Origin: an uncultured Acidobacteriota bacterium
Lineage (GTDB): Bacteria > Acidobacteriota > Terriglobia > Terriglobales > Acidobacteriaceae
NCBI GenBank assembly: GCA_903932385.1
Contig: CAIZGA010000554.1
Location: forward strand, 1 to 5,611
DNA length: 5,611 nt
Reading direction: 5' to 3'
The notes under the pieces were generated by a model. The model searched no databases. It was given only the letters and a program-made list of their open reading frames with translations, and was not told the origin of the DNA. Positions 1-5,611 of this stretch are shown piece after piece. A program made the translations under genes and the position numbers. Every line of letters begins with the position of its first letter. Positions within the stretch are counted from its first letter, which is position 1.

Positions 1-1498
<1,498 letters not shown>

Positions 1499-1506
1499 AA
1501 TCGCCA

Positions 1507-4245
1507 TTAGAACTGGTAGCGCGCGCCGATTTCCACACGGCGGCCGCTTTCAGCCGCATACGGCACACCGAAGAGCGGCGAGCCTAGAACTCCGCCCACT
1601 GCGGAAACATTGGTGTGGTTGAGCACGTTGGAGGAACGCACGTTGAAGATGACCACCTGCTGATGCTCGGCCTTCTTGTTGCGAGTGAGCGTGAATTTCC
1701 GCTCCATGTTCGTATCCATGAAGACGAGCCAGGGCTGGACGCCACGGTTGCGCGGGAGGACCGAGACGCCGCCTGAATCCACCAGCAGGCCGTAGGGAGT
1801 TTGCACGGCACCCGGCGTTCCGGGCGCGGCAATCATGGGGCGGTCGTTGAAGTCGCCATCGCCGTTGTTGTCGTAACCGGTGGTGATGTTGTAGCGAAGA
1901 TCGCCTCCGCCGTAGCCGTTGATGCTCCAGTCAATTTTCTTCGGCAGATGATTGGTTCCGTTGCCGAATAAATTCCAGCGGCGGTTGCCGGATTGCGGTG
2001 CAAGCTCGCCGGCTTCACTGGTGGCACTCTGCGGCGTGGAGCTGATGTTGTCGTCGCTGGTGAAATTCAGATTGACGCGCACGCCGCCGAAGAAGAACTG
2101 CACATACTTCAGTTTGTGCTGCTCCACGGAAAAGAAGAGCGCGTTGCCGTGGCCCTTGGCGGAGTTTTGTTCCTGCAGGATGTTCGTGTTCGCAGGTCCT
2201 GGCCGCGGACCGGTGGGCACATCGTTCAGTGGCGCGTTGATATTGCGCGACTGGATATCGTTCCAGATGCCTCCGGTGGCGTAGTCCAAACTGAGGTTCC
2301 AACCCTTGGGCAGACTGCGTGAGCCACCGATTTCATCAATTTCCCACATCGGGTCTGTCAGGTGCGGCGCCTGAGTTCTGTAGCTGGAAATCATCGTCGG
2401 GTTGCCCGAGGTTGGATTGCCGTAGACGGGATTGTAGATAGTGCTGGTGATGTGGGTAATGCCATCCTGGCCGAGCAGCGCGGCTTCTTCTGAACTGGGT
2501 CGGGTGTTGGTGTACATGCCATAGTGCGCATGCAGCGACCACAGGTTCTTTTTTCCCGGCGAGTAGATGAGACCCAGCCGCGGCATTGCGCCGTTGAGTG
2601 TGGTGGGGTAGTTCTGTGTGGTCCAACGAAGGCCAGAGCTGAACTGCAGGCCATGACCAATCTTCCAGTCATCCTGAACAAACAAGCCGTTCTGCACCTG
2701 CACAAATGCAACTCCCGGCGTGCCGGTGACTGCCGAATATGCCGTGGGTGTTCCGCCGGCGTAGCCGAGAATCGCGCGGCGATATTGTTCAATACCACTG
2801 ATGATTTCCGTCTGGCCGGAAATTGGATTGTTGTTCGAATCGAGTACGGGTGCGGTGCCGCCGCCGAAGGTATACGTGCCGTTGAAGTTGTTGGTCACCT
2901 GCTGGTGCTCGTTGTAAATCATCATCTGCGTGCCGGCCATGATGGTGTGGTGCTTGGTGGTGAAGATGGCGTCGTCGTCGAACTCAATATTGAGTTCATG
3001 CACTTGCGCCGGACCCAGGCTGGCACCACCACCGGTGAAAGCGCCGGCCACGGCAACCTGCGGCGCGGTGGATTCCACCTGATTATTATTGCCGTCCCAG
3101 CGCAGGCTCAGGCGCGTCTCATGCATCAGGCTGGCAGATGCTGTGGTGACGTTGCTGACGCGGAACATATGTTCATAGGTCTGGGCGTTGTATCCCGCCT
3201 GCGCCAGTGTGGTTCCGCCCACTCCCTGATTGTTCAATGAATTTACATTCGCACTGTAGCTGAGAATGAACGTGTTCTTCGCGCCAAGTTGCCAGTCGCT
3301 GCGTGCCGTGCCCAGCCACAGACTTTGCGGCGTTGGCACGTTGGCAATAGTAGGTTGCTGGTTGCCGCTCGAGTCCAGCGTGATGGCGTTGACCACGGCA
3401 AAGTCATTGATGATGCGGTGCTCAAAAGTCATTGCAAAATCGCTGCCCGTTTTCATGATGGGCCCGGAGAGTTCTGCGCCGTATCGCTGTTTGCCGATGG
3501 CTGCCTTGCTGAGTGCGAAGGGATCCCGTGCGTTTTCCCACGCGCTGCCGTTGGTGGTGAAGATGGCACCGTGATACGCCTTCTGGCCGGGCTTGGTGTA
3601 GACCTCCACACTGCCGCCCTCGAACTGCGGGTCGTTGTACTGCGCGGCGAACATGTCCGGGTTCACCTTGATATAGGCGATGGAACTTTTCGGCGGCAGT
3701 GCGCTGGCACCCTGAAAGCCATCCACTTTGATGGTGGTGTTGGCGGGATTGCCGCTGGCGGCACCTGCCATGTTCTGTAATTCGGTCAGCAGATCGTCGG
3801 GATCGTCCGCCAGTGTCTGCAGGCGATCGCCGGAGATTTTTGTGGATGCGGCCGAGCCATCCGGATCTATGCCGTTGTCCGCTTCCACCTGAACATTGGT
3901 CTCCACTGTGGCCAGCGGCAGCACCAACTGCTGTTCGCCTTTGTGCGGCGTGGTCACGCTGATTTCATGTTTGGCAAAACCTTCTGCCGTTCCGCTCAGC
4001 TTGTGGGTGCCGTCGGTAACGCAGGTGAATTTGTACGTGCCGTCATCGCCGCTTACCGTTTGCGACTTGCCGTCGAGAACTACAATCGCGCCCGGCACCA
4101 ATGCCAGCGTTGTATCACGTACAGTTCCGGATAACGTGGTGCCACCGGAACAGGTCTGGGAGCTGGTGGATGTGTTAATTTTCTGTGCATATGCGTTGCC
4201 CAGCGCGAAACAACCCAGTACCGCAATCAGTACAAACTTCCTCAT
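1507..4245 (-). CDS. Oar-like TonB-dependent outer-membrane receptor with N-terminal carboxypeptidase-regulatory-like domain
   Basis: This is a complete 912-residue outer-membrane protein predicted to import an unknown ligand using TonB/ExbBD energy. Residues 1-20 form a signal peptide (MRKFVLIAVL..., cleavage likely after AYA). Residues about 36-111 are a carboxypeptidase-regulatory-like beta-sandwich (LSGTVRD, VPGAIVVLDG, DDGTYKF, LVLPLATVE). ETNVQVEAD (115-123) sits where a TonB box is expected. Residues about 126-222 are a plug-like region with DDPDDLLTEL (147-156), KVDGFQG, LPPKSSI (183-189) and EVYTKPG (214-220). The rest is a beta-barrel with an Asp/Asn-rich loop at 792-801, RNRG (832-835), NHTN (876-879) and a terminal YQF, the aromatic ending used for BAM insertion. 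The start at 4245 is chosen for the signal peptide and the GAGGT site; a frame extension to a TTG at 4317 would bury the signal peptide. Many Acidobacteriota relatives are over 1000 residues, so this one is rather short. The ligand cannot be read from the sequence; carbohydrate or peptide fragments are possible. Confidence 0.88.
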   Translation of the reverse strand: MRKFVLIAVLGCFALGNAYAQKINTSTSSQTCSGGTTLSGTVRDTTLALVPGAIVVLDGKSQTVSGDDGTYKFTCVTDGTHKLSGTAEGFAKHEISVTTPHKGEQQLVLPLATVETNVQVEADNGIDPDGSAASTKISGDRLQTLADDPDDLLTELQNMAGAASGNPANTTIKVDGFQGASALPPKSSIAYIKVNPDMFAAQYNDPQFEGGSVEVYTKPGQKAYHGAIFTTNGSAWENARDPFALSKAAIGKQRYGAELSGPIMKTGSDFAMTFEHRIINDFAVVNAITLDSSGNQQPTIANVPTPQSLWLGTARSDWQLGAKNTFILSYSANVNSLNNQGVGGTTLAQAGYNAQTYEHMFRVSNVTTASASLMHETRLSLRWDGNNNQVESTAPQVAVAGAFTGGGASLGPAQVHELNIEFDDDAIFTTKHHTIMAGTQMMIYNEHQQVTNNFNGTYTFGGGTAPVLDSNNNPISGQTEIISGIEQYRRAILGYAGGTPTAYSAVTGTPGVAFVQVQNGLFVQDDWKIGHGLQFSSGLRWTTQNYPTTLNGAMPRLGLIYSPGKKNLWSLHAHYGMYTNTRPSSEEAALLGQDGITHITSTIYNPVYGNPTSGNPTMISSYRTQAPHLTDPMWEIDEIGGSRSLPKGWNLSLDYATGGIWNDIQSRNINAPLNDVPTGPRPGPANTNILQEQNSAKGHGNALFFSVEQHKLKYVQFFFGGVRVNLNFTSDDNISSTPQSATSEAGELAPQSGNRRWNLFGNGTNHLPKKIDWSINGYGGGDLRYNITTGYDNNGDGDFNDRPMIAAPGTPGAVQTPYGLLVDSGGVSVLPRNRGVQPWLVFMDTNMERKFTLTRNKKAEHQQVVIFNVRSSNVLNHTNVSAVGGVLGSPLFGVPYAAESGRRVEIGARYQF

Positions 4246-4249
4246 CAGA

Positions 4250-4254
4250 ACCTC
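4250..4254 (-). promoter_or_regulatory. Ribosome binding site of the receptor gene (decides its start)
   Basis: On the minus strand GAGGT, within TGAGGT, lies 4 nt before the ATG at 4245. The spacing is a little tight but workable. Together with the signal peptide that begins at this ATG, it selects this start over the TTG 72 nt upstream. Confidence 0.65.
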
Positions 4255-4287
4255 AGATTGCGGATGCCCCGCAATAAATCGTGCAGG

Positions 4288-4297
4288 CCTGAAAAAT
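4288..4297 (-). repeat. Direct repeat copy 2 (ATTTTTCAGG) in the receptor leader
   Basis: ATTTTTCAGG on the minus strand is identical to the copy at 4368-4377, with starts 80 bp apart. This copy overlaps the 8-bp palindrome CAGGCCTG (4284-4291) and ends 42 nt upstream of the receptor start. Two exact 10-mers in a 166-bp gap are unlikely by chance, roughly a 1% event by simple counting. A regulator site is possible. The AT-rich half makes this less striking than the raw count suggests. Confidence 0.4.
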
Positions 4298-4367
4298 CCA
4301 TGCATGCACGGTGACAAATCCGTTCATCTCACTGGAATGGTTTACGCAGGGCCGCGTCGAGAAGTTC

Positions 4368-4377
4368 CCTGAAAAAT
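4368..4377 (-). repeat. Direct repeat copy 1 (ATTTTTCAGG) in the receptor leader
   Basis: This is the upstream copy of the 10-bp repeat also found at 4288-4297. It directly follows TATATT-like sequence (4380-4375 on the minus strand), which resembles a -10 hexamer but has no acceptable -35 hexamer at the usual distance. If a promoter does lie here, this copy would cover its start region, where an operator could act. Confidence 0.4.
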
Positions 4378-4385
4378 ATAAGAAA

Positions 4386-4403
4386 GATATCCGCGGTGAT
4401 ATC
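4386..4403 (-). terminator. Weak terminator-like hairpin after the permease gene
   Basis: On the minus strand GATATC, six loop bases (ACCGCG) and GATATC can fold as a 6-bp hairpin starting 8 nt after the permease stop codon. It is followed by TTTCTTATATTTTT, which is U-rich in RNA. The stem is AT-rich and therefore unstable, and GATATC is itself palindromic, so a chance origin is quite possible. A related GATATT follows at 4404-4409 on the plus strand. Confidence 0.25.
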
Positions 4404-4411
4404 GATATTTA

Positions 4412-5611
4412 TTACGCATGCTGGGACGGGGTGGAGTTGCGTTCCGCAATAGCGAGCCACAGCCAGATGCCCAGCGAGGCCACGGCGCATACGACAGCTT
4501 CCACCGCAGAAAGCCCACGCGGGCCCCAGAGTTTATAGCCGAGTCCGTCGAGCGCCGGCATATAGACCGGCGGAATATTGCCGAGTCCGTTCAGGATGCC
4601 GTAGCGCGTGCTGCCGCTGCGACCGCTGCGTCCCATCACATCCAGCAGCACGGCTGTGAAGAGCGCATAGCTGGCACCAATGGTGAACAGATAAAGCGGC
4701 GCGGAAATGAAATAGGAGATCGGACTCTGCGGGCCGAGCCACAAAAACAGCAATGAGCCAGCATTCAGCAGACCGAATGCGATGTAATAACGCGTGGCGC
4801 GAATAGACCGTGGCAGCAGAGTGACCACGTAAGCGCCCAGCGCCACCAGAACACCGCCGCCGAATCCGTTAATCCATGCCACCTGTTCGGTGCTGACGTT
4901 ATAGTCGGGGGCGAGACCGGGCATCAGCGACATGATGGCACCGCTGCTGATGGGTGCTGCCAGCAACGCGATATACGGCAGAGCTTCCCAGCGAACGATG
5001 GTGGCGCGAAACTCGTGCACAATTTCGACGAGCGCTTTTTTTAGACCATCTGGATGCGGTTGGTAGGCAGGCTCGGGAATGGACAGCGCAGGCAGCGCCA
5101 GCAACGCGACCACAGCGCCCACCGAGAGGCCGATGGATGCAACGCTGAGATGTTTTGACGCCAGCAGCACGCCGCCGGTGATGAGCGAAGAAGACATCAG
5201 CGAAGTTGCCTGGTAATAGCCGCTGGCCTTGCGACGCGCCACCGCGCTGCTGATGTTGCCCATCAGACCGCCGAGCGCCGCCGGCAGCAACTGCACGCAC
5301 ACGGCGGCAAGAAACATCAGCAGCACGGCAGGCGTTGCCGCCAGATGACGCGTGAGGAATGCGCTGGCCGTCAGCAGGCCGCCCAGCAAGCTGCCGATAA
5401 TCACCCAGGTGCGGCGGCGGAAAATGAAATCTGTAATTGGGCCCCACAAAAGATAAATGACCGAGGGCAAAGTGATGATGGAAATTTCAAGGCCGATGCG
5501 GTCTTCGCTCACGCCCTGTTGCCGCAGCAGACCGGAAAGCACTCCGCTAAAAATGCCGTTGATTAAAATGGCGTTCGGGGCCACCAGAATTCCGAATCGC
5601 CACGGTCTTAC
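4412..5611 (-). CDS. Major-facilitator permease of the AmpG/PAT type, partial: N-terminus beyond the right edge
   Basis: This is an inner-membrane permease, probably proton-coupled, of unknown substrate. The known relatives are AmpG (import of anhydro-muropeptides) and acetyl-CoA transporters. The 399 visible residues are strongly hydrophobic, with about eleven or twelve membrane segments in two halves. The halves are joined by a charged cytoplasmic loop (EPAYQPHPDGLKKALVEI, then HEF). After the second segment the visible protein has YLLWGPITDFIFRRRTW (residues 53-69), the PAT/AmpG version of the MFS loop 2-3 motif. The second half contains GRSGSTRYGILNGLGNIPP followed by ALDGLG (about 330-358), which resembles the conserved PAT-family region near segment 11. 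A GTG at 5584 could serve as a start, but the frame stays open to the edge (VRPWRFGIL) and the first membrane helix begins within that stretch, so the true start is outside the window. No frameshift is seen. Annotation as AmpG itself is not justified. Its neighbour downstream is the outer-membrane receptor, 166 bp away on the same strand. Confidence 0.85.
   Translation of the reverse strand, partial: VRPWRFGILVAPNAILINGIFSGVLSGLLRQQGVSEDRIGLEISIITLPSVIYLLWGPITDFIFRRRTWVIIGSLLGGLLTASAFLTRHLAATPAVLLMFLAAVCVQLLPAALGGLMGNISSAVARRKASGYYQATSLMSSSLITGGVLLASKHLSVASIGLSVGAVVALLALPALSIPEPAYQPHPDGLKKALVEIVHEFRATIVRWEALPYIALLAAPISSGAIMSLMPGLAPDYNVSTEQVAWINGFGGGVLVALGAYVVTLLPRSIRATRYYIAFGLLNAGSLLFLWLGPQSPISYFISAPLYLFTIGASYALFTAVLLDVMGRSGRSGSTRYGILNGLGNIPPVYMPALDGLGYKLWGPRGLSAVEAVVCAVASLGIWLWLAIAERNSTPSQHA

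Larger units (their letters stand above)
4246..4411 (-). promoter_or_regulatory. Gap between permease and receptor, likely leader or promoter region of the receptor
   Basis: The 166 bp between the permease stop and the receptor start contain no credible gene. They are more AT-rich than the flanking genes and hold the 10-bp direct repeats, the hairpin at 4386-4403, and the palindrome TGCATGCA (4301-4308). There is a TTGTCA at 4317-4312 (five of six bases of a -35 hexamer) and a TATATT at 4380-4375, but neither has its partner at a normal distance. I cannot place a promoter with confidence. Whether the receptor is transcribed alone or by read-through from the permease is undecided. Confidence 0.4.

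Noticed and set aside
2524..3240. Plus-strand open frame of 238 codons, and a similar one at 3289-3780
   Set aside because: Both are antisense to the receptor's barrel and plug coding sequence. They have no ribosome binding context or recognisable domain and are rich in residues typical of antisense shadows.
4210..4245. Lipoprotein signal (VLGC around residue 12) in the receptor
   Set aside because: The hydrophobic stretch before this Cys is too short and Leu at -2 is atypical for a lipobox. AYA followed by Gln gives a normal signal peptidase I site, as expected for a beta-barrel.
4246..4317. Receptor start at the upstream TTG (4317), adding 24 residues
   Set aside because: It would place a 24-residue extension containing Pro, His and Cys before a textbook signal peptide. 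The ATG at 4245 has its own GAGGT site.
4899..5447. Minus-strand open frame of 182 codons overlapping the permease in another frame
   Set aside because: The permease frame has a continuous membrane-protein pattern with PAT motifs; this frame is rich in Arg, Gly and Ala and has no membrane or domain pattern.
5582..5584. GTG as the true start of the permease
   Set aside because: The frame remains open upstream to the window edge, and the preceding residues (PWRFGIL) look like the beginning of the first membrane helix, so the start is outside the window.

Overview
The window most likely comes from an Acidobacteriota chromosome, probably a Terriglobia (subdivision 1) relative. The main reason is the large outer-membrane protein in the middle. 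It has a signal peptide, a carboxypeptidase-regulatory-like domain, an unusual plug with the D-D-P-D-D-L and P-P-K-S-S-I motifs, and an Oar-type beta-barrel. This architecture is heavily expanded in that phylum. The assignment is from remembered family patterns, not from a search. The base composition is moderately GC-rich.

The layout is simple: three genes, all on the minus strand, covering about 95% of the window. Reading in the direction of transcription (right to left), they are: (1) 5611-4412, a major-facilitator permease of the AmpG/PAT type, whose N-terminus lies beyond the right edge; (2) 4245-1507, a complete 912-residue Oar-like TonB-dependent receptor; (3) 1380-1, pyrG (CTP synthase), cut by the left edge after 460 codons, shortly before the last two residues of its glutaminase triad. 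No RNA gene, mobile element, CRISPR array or phage remnant is visible.

The two gaps are short. The 166-bp gap between the permease and the receptor holds a weak AT-rich hairpin next to the permease stop, a 10-bp direct repeat with copies starting 80 bp apart, and the receptor's ribosome binding site. The 126-bp gap between the receptor and pyrG holds a strong, almost perfectly palindromic hairpin that starts 8 nt after the receptor stop, then a possible pyrG promoter and a clear pyrG ribosome binding site.

Functionally, pyrG is housekeeping pyrimidine metabolism and is probably transcribed separately from the receptor. The permease and the receptor could form a two-membrane uptake route, with TonB-driven import across the outer membrane and proton-coupled import across the inner membrane, but only adjacency and shared strand support this. 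The region looks mostly ordinary. I see no convincing evidence of an undescribed multi-gene system; the divergent receptor and its regulatory gap are the parts most worth checking.
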